Source: Marinobacter sp. NP-4(2019) (lineage in GTDB: Bacteria > Pseudomonadota > Gammaproteobacteria > Pseudomonadales > Oleiphilaceae). Taken from it: a stretch of DNA of 64,000 nucleotides. The notes under the pieces are model-generated. The model made no database searches. It worked only from the letters and a program-made list of their open reading frames with translations, and was not told the origin of the DNA. The position numbers and the translations under genes were made by a program. The number at the start of each line of letters is the position of its first letter. Position 1 is the first letter of the stretch. Positions 27,446-35,584 of the stretch are shown one piece after another. The DNA lies in the NCBI RefSeq assembly GCF_003994855.1, contig NZ_CP034142.1:2914001-2978000 (forward strand), given 5' to 3'.

Positions 27446-28559
27446 TAACACGACCGCCGCGCCGGTGAATCCTACCCGGCGCCGTTTACTCGCCGCCATG
27501 GCCGGCACACTGGTTGTCAGCCAGACGGCGGGTTGCCAGCGGCTGATATCCAGCGGGGATTCCCCGGACATTCACGTCGGTGCCATCCGGCTTGCAGATG
27601 GCCGCTATGGCCTGCAGGGAGTCACAGGCGATGGACAGACACGCTGGCAACAAACCGTGCCTGCACGCTGCCATGGCGGTTGCCGCCGGCCAGACTCAGG
27701 CCATACCGTGGTCTTTGAACGCCGGCCAGGCTGGCGCTTCTATGTTCTGGAGGAAAGAACCGGAACCGTACTTCACGAGGTTAAAGCCGCCCCCAAAGAG
27801 CATTTTTATGGTCACGGTGTTTTCAGCCAGGATGGACGCAGACTCTACGCTACGGCCAACCGTTTCGAAACTGGTGAGGGAATCGTTGCCATTTACGATG
27901 TACCCGACGGTTATCGTCGGGTAGGCAGTTTATCGCTGAATGGCATCGGCCCCCACGAAATCCGCTTGCACCCGGATGGCCGGACTCTGCTTGTTGCCCT
28001 GGGCGGTATACAGACCCATCCCGACTACCCGCGCCTGAAACAGAATCTGGCCTCCATGTCGCCGGCCCTGGTATTGCTCGATCGCCAAACCGGCCAGATA
28101 ACCGGTCGCTATCAACCCTCCAATCACCAACTCAGTTGCCGTCACCTTGATGTGAGCCCGGATGGTCAGGTCTGGGTGGGTTACCAATACGAGGGCCCGG
28201 ACTACCAGACGCCGCCCCTGATCGGCCACCTTGATGGTAAGGACTACCAGGAGATTTCACTACCCAGAGCACTGCAACAACGTATGGCCAACTATACGGC
28301 CAGCGTTGCGGTGTCCCCGATCACCGGGCACGTCGCGATTACGGCTCCCCGCGGTGGTGTCACGATTGTTCTGGATGGCGTGGACGGGCGTGTTATCAGG
28401 GAAGTTGACATCCCTGACTGCGCCGGTGCCAAAGCGCTGCGCGACGGAACCTTCATGATCACTTCAGGGACGGGCCGGGTTACGTTTGTTTCGCAAGCCA
28501 TAGACCGGCCCCCGACAGCAACCCATCACGAACTTCAGTGGGATAATCACCTGATCTAG
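27435..28559 (+). CDS. DUF1513 beta-propeller-like periplasmic protein
   Basis: 374 residues. A twin-arginine-like N-terminus (PTRRRLLAAMAGTLVVSQTAG, with Cys following) suggests Tat export or a lipoprotein. The body has repeated beta blades (GHGVFSQDGRRLYATANRFE; GPHEIRLHPDGRTLLVALGG; CRHLDVSPDGQVWVG), as in DUF1513. It is the last gene of the iron operon. In the homologous Pseudomonas operon the fourth gene is the same family. Biochemical role unknown. Confidence 0.88.
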   Translation: MATDNTTAAPVNPTRRRLLAAMAGTLVVSQTAGCQRLISSGDSPDIHVGAIRLADGRYGLQGVTGDGQTRWQQTVPARCHGGCRRPDSGHTVVFERRPGWRFYVLEERTGTVLHEVKAAPKEHFYGHGVFSQDGRRLYATANRFETGEGIVAIYDVPDGYRRVGSLSLNGIGPHEIRLHPDGRTLLVALGGIQTHPDYPRLKQNLASMSPALVLLDRQTGQITGRYQPSNHQLSCRHLDVSPDGQVWVGYQYEGPDYQTPPLIGHLDGKDYQEISLPRALQQRMANYTASVAVSPITGHVAITAPRGGVTIVLDGVDGRVIREVDIPDCAGAKALRDGTFMITSGTGRVTFVSQAIDRPPTATHHELQWDNHLI

Positions 28560-28575
28560 GAAGACCGCGCACCAT

Positions 28576-28606
28576 GTCGGATTACGGCTTCGCCTAATCC
28601 GACCTA
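28576..28606. repeat. REP palindrome copy (GTCGGATTACGG...CCTAATCCGAC type)
   Basis: GTCGGATTA-CGGCTTCGCC-TAATCCGAC, an inverted repeat with an adjoining CTAC. It is one of the REP family scattered through the window and concentrated around the RAYT gene at 50155-50676. It lies after the DUF1513 stop. Confidence 0.9.
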
Positions 28607-28623
28607 CTACTGCCTCCCAGAAA

Positions 28624-28654
28624 CAAAAAAAGCCGGTCAAAGACCGGCTTTTTT
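28624..28654. terminator. Bidirectional rho-independent terminator
   Basis: AAGCCGGTC-AAA-GACCGGCTT is flanked by A-runs and T-runs on both sides. It can end the imelysin operon (plus) and any read-through from tRNA-fMet (minus). Confidence 0.92.
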
Positions 28655-28657
28655 AAG

Positions 28658-28750
28658 TGGTAGCGGGGAGCGAACGCGTTCAAGCGTTCGCGGCGCCAAC
28701 AAAGCGGCACGCAGTGCCGATAGAAAGTTGGCGACTCAAAAGCCCCCGCT
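28658..28750 (-). ncRNA. tRNA-like three-way-junction element ending in ACCA
   Basis: On the minus strand, a 7-bp outer stem AGCGGGG/CCCCGCT is followed by ACCA, like a tRNA acceptor. Inside are two arms: CGCCAAC/GTTGGCG with a nested CGGCAC/GTGCCG hairpin, and an 8-bp hairpin GCGAACGC-TTGAAC-GCGTTCGC. The 3' 11 nt repeat the end of tRNA-fMet, 43 bp upstream. No anticodon arm or TTCGA T-loop is seen, so it is not a normal tRNA. Function unknown. Confidence 0.4.
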
Positions 28751-28785
28751 TAAAAGCAATAAGGCCAGCTTACGCTGGCCTTATT
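28751..28785 (-). terminator. Hairpin terminator after tRNA-fMet
   Basis: AATAAGGCCAGC-GTAA-GCTGGCCTTATT then GCTTTTA on the minus strand. It has a stable 12-bp stem but a short U-run, so termination may be partial. Confidence 0.6.
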
Positions 28786-28792
28786 TCAATAA

Positions 28793-28869
<77 letters not shown>

Positions 28870-28979
28870 TCAAACTGGTTGTTGTCCGGGGAACCCCCGA
28901 TCAACGAGGTGCGCATGATAAGGGCCGCACCCGCGTCTGTCAAAGGGAAAGTTCAGTTTTTTCCAAAGAACCCCGAAAC

Positions 28980-30323
28980 TTATCGCTCGAGGATCGCCGT
29001 AACCCCCTGACCACCGGCAGCACAGATGGAAATCAGGCCACGGCCGCTGCCTTTCTGCTCCAGCAATTTCGCCAGGGTTGCCACAATACGGCCACCGGTC
29101 GCGGCAAACGGATGGCCAGTTGCCAGACTGCTGCCCTTGATGTTCATCTTGCTGCGGTCAATGCTGCCCAGCGGTTTGTCCAGGCCCAGACGGTCCTTGC
29201 AGAAAGCGGGGTCTTCCCAGGCTTTCAGGGTGGACAGTACCTGTGCCGCAAACGCCTCGTGAATTTCATAGAAATCAAAGTCCTGCAGAGTCAGCCCGGC
29301 TTTCTCCAGCATCCGCGGCACGGCGTAGGCCGGTGCCATCAGCAGGCCTTCTTTCTTGTCCACGAAATCCACGGCAGCCACTTCGGAGAAGGTCAGGTAA
29401 GCCTGCACTTCCAGGTTATTGGCCTTGGCCCACTCTTCGCTGGCCAGCAGTACGCAGGAGGCGCCATCGGTCAGCGCTGTGCTGTTGGCGGCGGTCATGG
29501 TGCCGTTTTCACGATCAAAGCAAGGCTTGAGCGTCGCCAGCTTCTCCAGCGTGGTGTCCGGGCGCAGGATGTTGTCCTTGTCGAGCCCCGCCAGCGGAGT
29601 GATCAGGTCATCGAAGAAGCCTTCTTCATAGGCTTTGGCCAGCTTCTGGTGGCTCTCAAAGGCCAACTGGTCCTGCTCATCGCGGGGAATATTCCACTCA
29701 TGGGCAGTGATTTGACAATGGTCACCCATGGACAGCCCGGTACGCGGTTCGCCGTTCTCCGGAATTTCCGGCACCAGATGGCCCGGACGGAAACGCCCCA
29801 GAATTTTCAGTCGGTCCTTGGTGGTTTTGGCGCGATTGAGATCGAGGAGAATTTCACGCAATCCTTCGCCGACGCCAATGGGTGCATCGGAGGTGGTGTC
29901 GGTGCCACCGGCGATACCACATTCGATCTGACCCAGAGCAATCTTGTTAGCCACCAGGATGGCAGCTTCCAGGCCGGTGCCACACGCCTGCTGGATATCA
30001 TAAGCCGAGGTTTCCGGTGCCAGGCCGGAGCTGAGAACGGACTCACGGGTCAGGTTGAAATCGCGGGAATGCTTGATCACCGCACCGGCAACCACCTCTC
30101 CCATACGCTGGCCTTGCAGGCCATAACGGTCTACCAGTCCCCGCAGCGCCGAAGTGAGCAGCTCCTGGTTGCTGATTTTGCTGTAGGCGGTATTGGAACG
30201 GGCAAACGGAACCCGATTACCACCAATAACAGCAACCCGGCGAATACCGGCCGGTGCCTTGGCCCTGGTCTTGCGGGTAGTCGACGTGGTTTTCTTCTGT
30301 GTGGTTTTCTGAGCCTGTGCCAT
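28980..30323 (-). CDS. Acetyl-CoA C-acyltransferase (thiolase), FadI-like
   Basis: 447 residues from the ATG at 30323 (AGGA 8 bp upstream). Thiolase catalytic residues are visible: nucleophile Cys in QQACGTGLEAA, His in EIHEAFAAQ, His in GHPFAATGG and the C-terminal Cys in SICAAGGQG. The N-terminus has a Lys/Thr-rich extension (KTTQKKTTSTTRKTRAK), unusual for thiolases. Divergently transcribed from the HMwFabG gene, which can reduce 3-oxoacyl-CoA, so the pair fits beta-oxidation or polyester precursor metabolism. Confidence 0.93.
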   Translation of the reverse strand: MAQAQKTTQKKTTSTTRKTRAKAPAGIRRVAVIGGNRVPFARSNTAYSKISNQELLTSALRGLVDRYGLQGQRMGEVVAGAVIKHSRDFNLTRESVLSSGLAPETSAYDIQQACGTGLEAAILVANKIALGQIECGIAGGTDTTSDAPIGVGEGLREILLDLNRAKTTKDRLKILGRFRPGHLVPEIPENGEPRTGLSMGDHCQITAHEWNIPRDEQDQLAFESHQKLAKAYEEGFFDDLITPLAGLDKDNILRPDTTLEKLATLKPCFDRENGTMTAANSTALTDGASCVLLASEEWAKANNLEVQAYLTFSEVAAVDFVDKKEGLLMAPAYAVPRMLEKAGLTLQDFDFYEIHEAFAAQVLSTLKAWEDPAFCKDRLGLDKPLGSIDRSKMNIKGSSLATGHPFAATGGRIVATLAKLLEQKGSGRGLISICAAGGQGVTAILER

Positions 30324-30534
30324 GATGTGATCCTGTATTAACAACGAGTGTATCCATTGCGGAGCAGTCTAGCGCTAACCGGGTCTGGCTCATTGGCATG
30401 CCTGACAATCCGGTCAGGGCATTGAGTCAATCCAAATGCCGCCTGAATCCTTAACCTGTACAACGACTGAAAACCATAGATCACGGTGCGTGCGGATACG
30501 TGGCCACCGTTGAACACATACTAAGGAAGCTCGT

Positions 30535-31941
30535 ATGTCTGACCTCTACCTCAAGCTCGTCAATACGCCGGTGGGCAAAACAGCCGCCCAGTCCCTCGGT
30601 CTGCCATCCCCCGTCCCCCTTAAACGCTGGAAGCGTAGCGACCAGCCATTCATTGAAGGCAATGTTCTGGTAGGCGCCGCCGGCGGTGCCAAGGCCATTG
30701 GCGCTATCGGCAGTGTGCTGGGTGCCAGCGCTGCCAGGATACTTCATGCGGACGGTCCGGATACTCTGAAGGATTCCGCCAAGGCTGGCAACAAGGCCCA
30801 ACCCCTGGATGTCAGCGGTGATATCAATGAGAAGTTTTCGGCCCTGGTGTTTGACGCCACTGGCATGAAGTCTCCTGACGATCTGCGCGCGCTGTATGAT
30901 TTCTATCACCCGACCATCAAGAAGCTCGGCGGCAACGCCCGTGTACTGGTCATCGGACAGGACCCCGCCACCTGTCGCAAACCGGCCCAGGCAGCCGCCC
31001 AGCAGGCACTGGAAGGTTTTGTTCGTGCCGTGGGCAAGGAAATCGGCAAGAAAGGCGCCACCGCCAACCTGCTGTGGATGGCACCGGGCGCGGACAAGCA
31101 ACTGGACTCCAGCATCCGTTTCTTCCTGTCACCCCGCTCGGCCTATGTGTCCGGCCAGGTGGCCCGCATCGGCAAGCGCGCTGAAACAGCAGCCACCAAC
31201 CCCGTGGCTCCGCTGTCCGGCAAGGTTGCCCTGGTGACTGGCGCCTCCCGCGGCATCGGTGCCTCCATTGCCGAAACCCTGGCGCGTGACGGTGCAACGG
31301 TCATCGGTCTGGATATTCCGCCCGCCATGGAAGAACTCCAGAAAGTCACCGACGCCATCAAGGGCAAGGCCCTGGCCTGCGACATCACCGATGCCGGCGC
31401 CCCGAAACTGATTGCTGATTTCGTGGAAGAACACTTCGGTGGCATTGACCTGGTGATTCACAATGCCGGCATCACCCGTGACAAGACCCTTGGCAACATG
31501 CCGGAGCACTTCTGGGATATGACCATCGCCGTCAACCTGAGTGCAGAAGAACTGATTGACGAGGAACTGATGCACCGGGAACTGCTGCGCGAGAACGGCC
31601 GTATTGTGTGCATCTCCTCCATCAGCGGTATCGCTGGTAACTTTGGCCAGACCAACTACTCCACCGCCAAGTCCGGCGTTATCGGCTACGTCGAAGCCAT
31701 GGCGAAACAGCTGAAGAATGGCATCACCATCAACGCCATTGCACCGGGCTTCATCGAAACGCAAATGACAGCGGCCATGCCCCTGACCATCCGCGAAGCG
31801 GGCCGGCGTATGAACAGCCTGTCCCAGGGCGGCCAGCCAGTGGACGTGGCTGAGGCCATCGCCTGGTACTGCAACCCTGGCTCAAGTGGCGTGAATGGGA
31901 ACGTTGTGCGGGTGTGTGGGCAGTCGTTGATTGGCAAGTAA
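30535..31941 (+). CDS. High-molecular-weight 3-oxoacyl-ACP/CoA reductase (FabG4-type)
   Basis: 468 residues, about twice a normal FabG. An N-terminal flavodoxin-like domain (1-215) without a bound-cofactor motif precedes the SDR domain: NAD(P) motif TGASRGIGASI, NNAG variant HNAGITRDK, catalytic Ser (ISSISG) and Tyr-x-x-x-Lys (YSTAKSG). This matches the HMwFabG/FabG4 class that reduces 3-oxoacyl-CoA. The start follows an AAGGAAG-like site. It shares a 211-bp divergent promoter region with the thiolase gene. Confidence 0.92.
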   Translation: MSDLYLKLVNTPVGKTAAQSLGLPSPVPLKRWKRSDQPFIEGNVLVGAAGGAKAIGAIGSVLGASAARILHADGPDTLKDSAKAGNKAQPLDVSGDINEKFSALVFDATGMKSPDDLRALYDFYHPTIKKLGGNARVLVIGQDPATCRKPAQAAAQQALEGFVRAVGKEIGKKGATANLLWMAPGADKQLDSSIRFFLSPRSAYVSGQVARIGKRAETAATNPVAPLSGKVALVTGASRGIGASIAETLARDGATVIGLDIPPAMEELQKVTDAIKGKALACDITDAGAPKLIADFVEEHFGGIDLVIHNAGITRDKTLGNMPEHFWDMTIAVNLSAEELIDEELMHRELLRENGRIVCISSISGIAGNFGQTNYSTAKSGVIGYVEAMAKQLKNGITINAIAPGFIETQMTAAMPLTIREAGRRMNSLSQGGQPVDVAEAIAWYCNPGSSGVNGNVVRVCGQSLIGK

Positions 31942-31956
31942 CGCCAGAGTGCGTGG

Positions 31957-31993
31957 TGTCGGATTACGGCCCTTTGGGCCTAATCCGACCTAC
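31957..31993. repeat. REP palindrome copy (ATTACGGCCCTTTGGGCCTAAT type)
   Basis: TGTCGGATTACGGCCC-TTT-GGGCCTAATCCGACCTAC, a member of the window-wide REP family. It lies just after the HMwFabG stop. Confidence 0.9.
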
Positions 31994-32011
31994 GGGGACG
32001 GCGGTCTTGAT

Positions 32012-32044
32012 GTAGGTTGGATTAGGCGAAGCCGTAATCCAACA
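32012..32044. repeat. REP palindrome copy, inverted to the previous one
   Basis: GTAGGTTGGATTAGGCGAAGCCGTAATCCAAC variant, with GG to AA changes matched on both arms. It forms a head-to-head pair with the copy at 31957. Confidence 0.9.
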
Positions 32045-32119
32045 AGCTGACCACACAGACACGCAAAAACACCGACAACCTGCTGGCTCGGCATACATAT
32101 CCATTCGAAGGGGAGAAAA

Positions 32120-32195
32120 TGGTGGGTGGTACTGGGATCGAACCAGTGACCCTCGCCTTGTAAGGGCGATGCTCTCCCAGCTGAGCTAACCACCC
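32120..32195 (-). tRNA. tRNA-Val (TAC)
   Basis: 76 nt with CCA encoded. Anticodon TAC in CCCTTACAAGG; T-loop GGTTCGATCCC. Identical along its whole length to the copy at 32372-32447. Confidence 0.98.
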
Positions 32196-32209
32196 GGGAA
32201 TAAGAAAAA

Positions 32210-32286
32210 TGGCGGAGCGGACGGGACTCGAACCCGCGACCCCCGGCGTGACAGGCCGGTATTCTAACCAGCTGAACTACCGCTCC
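32210..32286 (-). tRNA. tRNA-Asp (GTC)
   Basis: 77 nt with CCA encoded. Anticodon GTC in GCCTGTCACGC; acceptor GGAGCGG/CCGCTCC. Middle gene of the Val-Asp-Val run. Confidence 0.98.
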
Positions 32287-32371
32287 GCATCAATTTCAGC
32301 CTCTCGGTCCGCAGACCTGTAAAGGTGAAACCTGAAACCGGACGGGGTGGTCCGGTGATGCTGAATGAAAA

Positions 32372-32447
32372 TGGTGGGTGGTACTGGGATCGAACCAGTG
32401 ACCCTCGCCTTGTAAGGGCGATGCTCTCCCAGCTGAGCTAACCACCC
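32372..32447 (-). tRNA. tRNA-Val (TAC), second copy
   Basis: 76 nt, identical to 32120-32195. First in transcription order of the cluster, 85 bp before tRNA-Asp. Confidence 0.98.
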
Positions 32448-32592
32448 AACTTTCATCAACCGCTCACTTGCCGCTTTCGCGATTTGTTAAGTCAGCGTTG
32501 CTGTCTCAACCAAGTGAGACGCGCATTTTAAGCATTTGGTCGGCGGTGTCAAATATTTTCCGGGAATTTTCCAAAAAAAGTGGCAAGCCATT

Positions 32593-32634
32593 AAAAAGCG
32601 GGCATTTTTTGATCAAGAGCTACAATGCCCGCTT
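32593..32634 (-). terminator. Terminator overlapping the stop of the 85-residue protein gene
   Basis: AAGCGGGCATT/AATGCCCGCTT arms are followed by TTTTT on the minus strand, with a 17-nt loop. The hairpin includes the stop codon region of the gene at 32633. Confidence 0.75.
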
Positions 32635-32890
32635 ACGATTTTTTCTCACCATCGACCACCTTCAGATCCGGCTCCCTCTGGCCCGCATCCCTGGCTTTTC
32701 TCTGCAGTGACAGCTCACTGACCCGTCGCTTGCGGTCACCGGGCAAAGCCCGCTCCGCCAACGTGCGGTTAAGGTGATCCAGGCGCTGCCTGAACTCTTC
32801 GACTTTCTCTCCGGCGGCGCGAACAGCCGCAGGTACCAGCTCATCGGAAAACCGGCTCACACCGTGCAACAGCGAATCCTTCAATGACAT
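32633..32890 (-). CDS. Small charged helical protein of unknown function
   Basis: 85 residues, Arg/Lys/Glu-rich and helical (AAVRAAGEKVEEFRQRLDHL), without signal or membrane segment. The C-terminal half is basic and probably disordered. No family recognised. It ends in its own terminator and starts 107 bp after the lipoprotein gene upstream, so it is probably transcribed from its own promoter. Confidence 0.55.
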   Translation of the reverse strand: MSLKDSLLHGVSRFSDELVPAAVRAAGEKVEEFRQRLDHLNRTLAERALPGDRKRRVSELSLQRKARDAGQREPDLKVVDGEKKS

Positions 32891-32997
32891 ATCCTATTAC
32901 CCTGTGCATTTACCTGACCTAAGTGTAGTAATGCCCCCGGGGTTCTACAATCGTGATACTGCTCACACTCTGTGTCGCTTTGGTCAATCCAGAGCCG

Positions 32998-33675
32998 TCA
33001 GAAAATCCACCAGCCGCCGGATGCCTCCGCATTCTCCTCTCGTCGGCGTTCTTTATTGACGGCTTCGGTGGCCTCCACAATGGAAGTTCCTGCGTGGTTC
33101 GGGGCCAGCAAGTCACTGTTGAGGAAACGGGTGGACACCAGCTCCGTCGCCTGCATGGCATAACCACGGGGAACCAGTTGCAGATCACCCTGCGCCAACG
33201 GATGCTCCGGATCCAGGTCCGGGTGCGGTTGCTCCGGTTCCGACAGTTCGTTGTAACGAAGGTAGTAAATGCCACCGGCTTTGACGTCAAGCGTGGCATC
33301 GGCAATCAGGCTGAGACTGAATGAGTTCAGCCCCTCCAGCCCCAGCAGTGGCCGCCGCATCGCGATATGACGCTCGCCGGGGCTGACCTCCAGCCAGGTA
33401 AAGCTGTCATTGCGGATATTGAAGTAATGCGTGTCATCAATGTATACGCTGGGGGCCTCGATTTCCTCCGCCGCCCACTGGGAATGAGGACGGTAGAAAT
33501 AGAGCAGCGCGTTGTCCCGGTTCCACTGATCGTTCGCGATATGGACAAAATCGTGACCCGAGACAGGGTGCAGAAAAGATCCAACGCTCTTGCCAATGGA
33601 TTGGTAAACGGTGCAACCGGAAACCAGCATCAGCATCAGCATCGGCAAAAGCGTTACAGACAATCGGGTTTTCAT
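32998..33675 (-). CDS. DUF2846-type lipoprotein
   Basis: 225 residues. Lipoprotein signal MLMLMLVSGC with lipid Cys21. The mature part shows ALLYFYRPHSQW, the DUF2846 hallmark, followed by VYIDDTHYFNIRND and GERHIAMRR, a small beta-sandwich. The C-terminal 40 residues are polar and end in GGWWIF. Function of the family is unknown; envelope-located. Confidence 0.8.
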   Translation of the reverse strand: MKTRLSVTLLPMLMLMLVSGCTVYQSIGKSVGSFLHPVSGHDFVHIANDQWNRDNALLYFYRPHSQWAAEEIEAPSVYIDDTHYFNIRNDSFTWLEVSPGERHIAMRRPLLGLEGLNSFSLSLIADATLDVKAGGIYYLRYNELSEPEQPHPDLDPEHPLAQGDLQLVPRGYAMQATELVSTRFLNSDLLAPNHAGTSIVEATEAVNKERRREENAEASGGWWIF

Positions 33676-33754
33676 TGTTATTCACTCTTCGTCCTTTGCG
33701 AGTGCCCCGATCATAGCAATCGCAAAACGGCAGAACTGAGAGCTACCGCAAGGT

Positions 33755-34714
33755 CTAGCGCCTCAACTCATCCACCTGCTCGGATAGTCGTACCAGCCTC
33801 GCCGTCAGCTGTGCCCGGGAGGAATCAATGGCATCAACCGTTCGCTTCAATGAACCCAACTCGGAACGGATAGCTCTCACATCACTGCCATTGGCACTGG
33901 CTTCCATCTTCTTCTCCAGAGCCCCAATGCGCCCTTCCAGGCCATCGATGCCCAGCTTCTGCTCCCGCTCAAACCGCTGTATACGACGATCAACCAACTG
34001 GTCCACACCCTCCAGGGCAGAATTCAGCTCTGTCAGCCGCTTATCTGTCTGCGCAGTGGACTCCTTCAGGCTGACAATCTGCTGCCCAAGCTCCTTACGC
34101 AGGGCGGCAAGCTCGCTTGAAAGAGATGACTCCAGATTGTCCACTGACGCGGCCAACTGCTCACGGACTCCCACCTCTTTTTCCACGGCACCGGCCAACG
34201 CCTCGAGACGCGCGTCATGCTCATCCAGGCGCTTCTTGTTGCGCTCATTGGCAATGGCCCAGAGCTTGCGAATTTCACTGTCCGCCGTATCCAGCCGCTC
34301 GTCCTGATCCGCCAGCGTCTGTTCGATGGATCGGCCTTTCTCCTCCAGATTCTCCCCGGTTTCAGACAGATCCCCCTCAAACCGCGCCAAGGCCAGCTTG
34401 CTTTGCCGAGCCCAATAATCTGCTTCCTCCAGCTGGCTTTCCAGGGCCTCGATCTGCTTTGCCTGACTGAACCAGCCACCCCCGGCAACAACAGCCAACA
34501 GAATCAGGGCGACCCACAACCCGGCGCGACCGCCACCACCGCTCCCGCCTCCGTTCGGATTCGGAGCCCTGGAAGAACGCGACCTCCCCTTTCCACCACC
34601 TGACCCGTTACCGGCAGACGCTTTCGGCTTCCCGGCAGGTTCTGACTTCCTCGGCGCACTGCCAACAGGGGACCCAGCTCTCAGTTCATCGTCATCTGGA
34701 CGGATTGGTTCCAT
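33755..34714 (-). CDS. Single-pass membrane protein with long periplasmic coiled coil
   Basis: 319 residues from the ATG at 34714 (GGGAG 6 bp upstream). The longer frame to 34828 lacks an ATG site of quality. A Gly/Ser/Pro-rich basic N-terminus (1-60) leads to one membrane helix (AGLWVALILLAVVAGGGWF). About 230 residues of heptad-rich coiled coil follow (QIEALESQLEEADYWARQSK onward). It resembles uncharacterised envelope proteins in Marinobacter/Pseudomonas. No enzymatic motif. Confidence 0.75.
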   Translation of the reverse strand: MEPIRPDDDELRAGSPVGSAPRKSEPAGKPKASAGNGSGGGKGRSRSSRAPNPNGGGSGGGGRAGLWVALILLAVVAGGGWFSQAKQIEALESQLEEADYWARQSKLALARFEGDLSETGENLEEKGRSIEQTLADQDERLDTADSEIRKLWAIANERNKKRLDEHDARLEALAGAVEKEVGVREQLAASVDNLESSLSSELAALRKELGQQIVSLKESTAQTDKRLTELNSALEGVDQLVDRRIQRFEREQKLGIDGLEGRIGALEKKMEASANGSDVRAIRSELGSLKRTVDAIDSSRAQLTARLVRLSEQVDELRR

Positions 34715-34885
34715 TACAACTCCCGGAATATGGACGGTTCGGATAATAAGGCCTGATAATACCCGCACTGACGGATTCATTAAAATGACGGCCCGCCAAC
34801 AAAGCCAGGCGGAACACCAAGTTTGCATGGTAATTAGTCAAAACATACAATGGCCGGCTTTCTAACATACACAGGACTGTTGCAT

Positions 34886-35377
34886 ATGCAGCCGCTTGTA
34901 GGTCTCATCATGGGCTCCAAATCGGACTGGCCCACCATGGAACACGCCGCCAACATGCTCGACAAACTCGGCGTAGCCTATGAAACCCGGGTGGTGTCGG
35001 CCCACCGCACACCGGATCTGCTGTTCGACTACGCAAAAACAGCCTCCGAGCGCGGCCTGAAAGTCATCATCGCCGGCGCCGGCGGCGCCGCCCACCTGCC
35101 GGGCATGGTGGCATCCCAGACCTCACTGCCGGTGCTGGGAGTTCCCGTTCAGTCCAAAGCCCTTAACGGCCTGGATTCGCTGCTGTCCATCGTCCAGATG
35201 CCGGGCGGCATTGCCGTTGGTACACTGGCAATTGGCAAGGCCGGCGCCACCAACGCAGGCCTGCTGGCGGCGCAGATTGTCGGAACGTTCAATGATGACG
35301 TGCGTAAAGCCGTCGATGAGTTCCGCAAGAATCAGACACAGACGGTTCTGGATAATCCCGATCCCCGGGATCAATAA
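34886..35377 (+). CDS. purE: N5-carboxyaminoimidazole ribonucleotide mutase PurE
   Basis: 163 residues from the ATG at 34886. Class I PurE signature GSKSDWPTM at the N-terminus, SAHRTPD with the catalytic His, and GAGGAAHLPGM. It converts N5-CAIR to CAIR in purine synthesis. purK follows after a 207-bp gap that contains a REP and palindrome copy B, so the two genes may no longer be tightly co-transcribed. Confidence 0.97.
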   Translation: MQPLVGLIMGSKSDWPTMEHAANMLDKLGVAYETRVVSAHRTPDLLFDYAKTASERGLKVIIAGAGGAAHLPGMVASQTSLPVLGVPVQSKALNGLDSLLSIVQMPGGIAVGTLAIGKAGATNAGLLAAQIVGTFNDDVRKAVDEFRKNQTQTVLDNPDPRDQ

Positions 35378-35390
35378 AGCGCGGGGGTTG

Positions 35391-35420
35391 TGTTGGATTA
35401 GGCGCAGCCGTAATCCAACA
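35391..35420. repeat. REP palindrome copy in the purE-purK gap
   Basis: TGTTGGATTAGGCGCAGCCGTAATCCAACA, both arms carrying the same TTGG/CCAA variant. Confidence 0.88.
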
Positions 35421-35448
35421 ACCCGACCATCGGACTCAAAAGTTCATT

Positions 35449-35543
35449 GAGCAGGGTGGGGAGGTCTTTATAAAAAAACACCGCCTGTCTGAGCAAAGCG
35501 AGTTAAAGCGGAGTTTTTTTATAAAGACCTCCCCACCCTGCTC
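35449..35543. repeat. Constant-loop/variable-stem palindrome, copy B
   Basis: Perfect 31-bp arms (35449-35479 and 35513-35543) begin GAGCAGGGTGGGGAGG and run into TTTATAAAAAAAC. The 33-nt centre contains TGTCTGAGCAAAGCGAGTT, as in copy A. The arm sequence differs from A and C, yet complementarity is perfect. Between purE and purK it could cause partial termination. Confidence 0.88.
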
Positions 35544-35584
35544 CGCCACCAAGACAAATGGCCTATGATGCCAGGAGAACACAG

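Noticed and set aside
28658..28750. Genuine second tRNA gene
   Set aside because: Acceptor-like stem and ACCA are present, but there is no anticodon arm, no D-loop GG and no TTCGA T-loop. Reported only as a tRNA-like element.
32120..32447. tRNA cluster as an integration site of a genomic island
   Set aside because: No integrase, and the repeated tRNA-Val is a full identical gene rather than a short attachment-site fragment.
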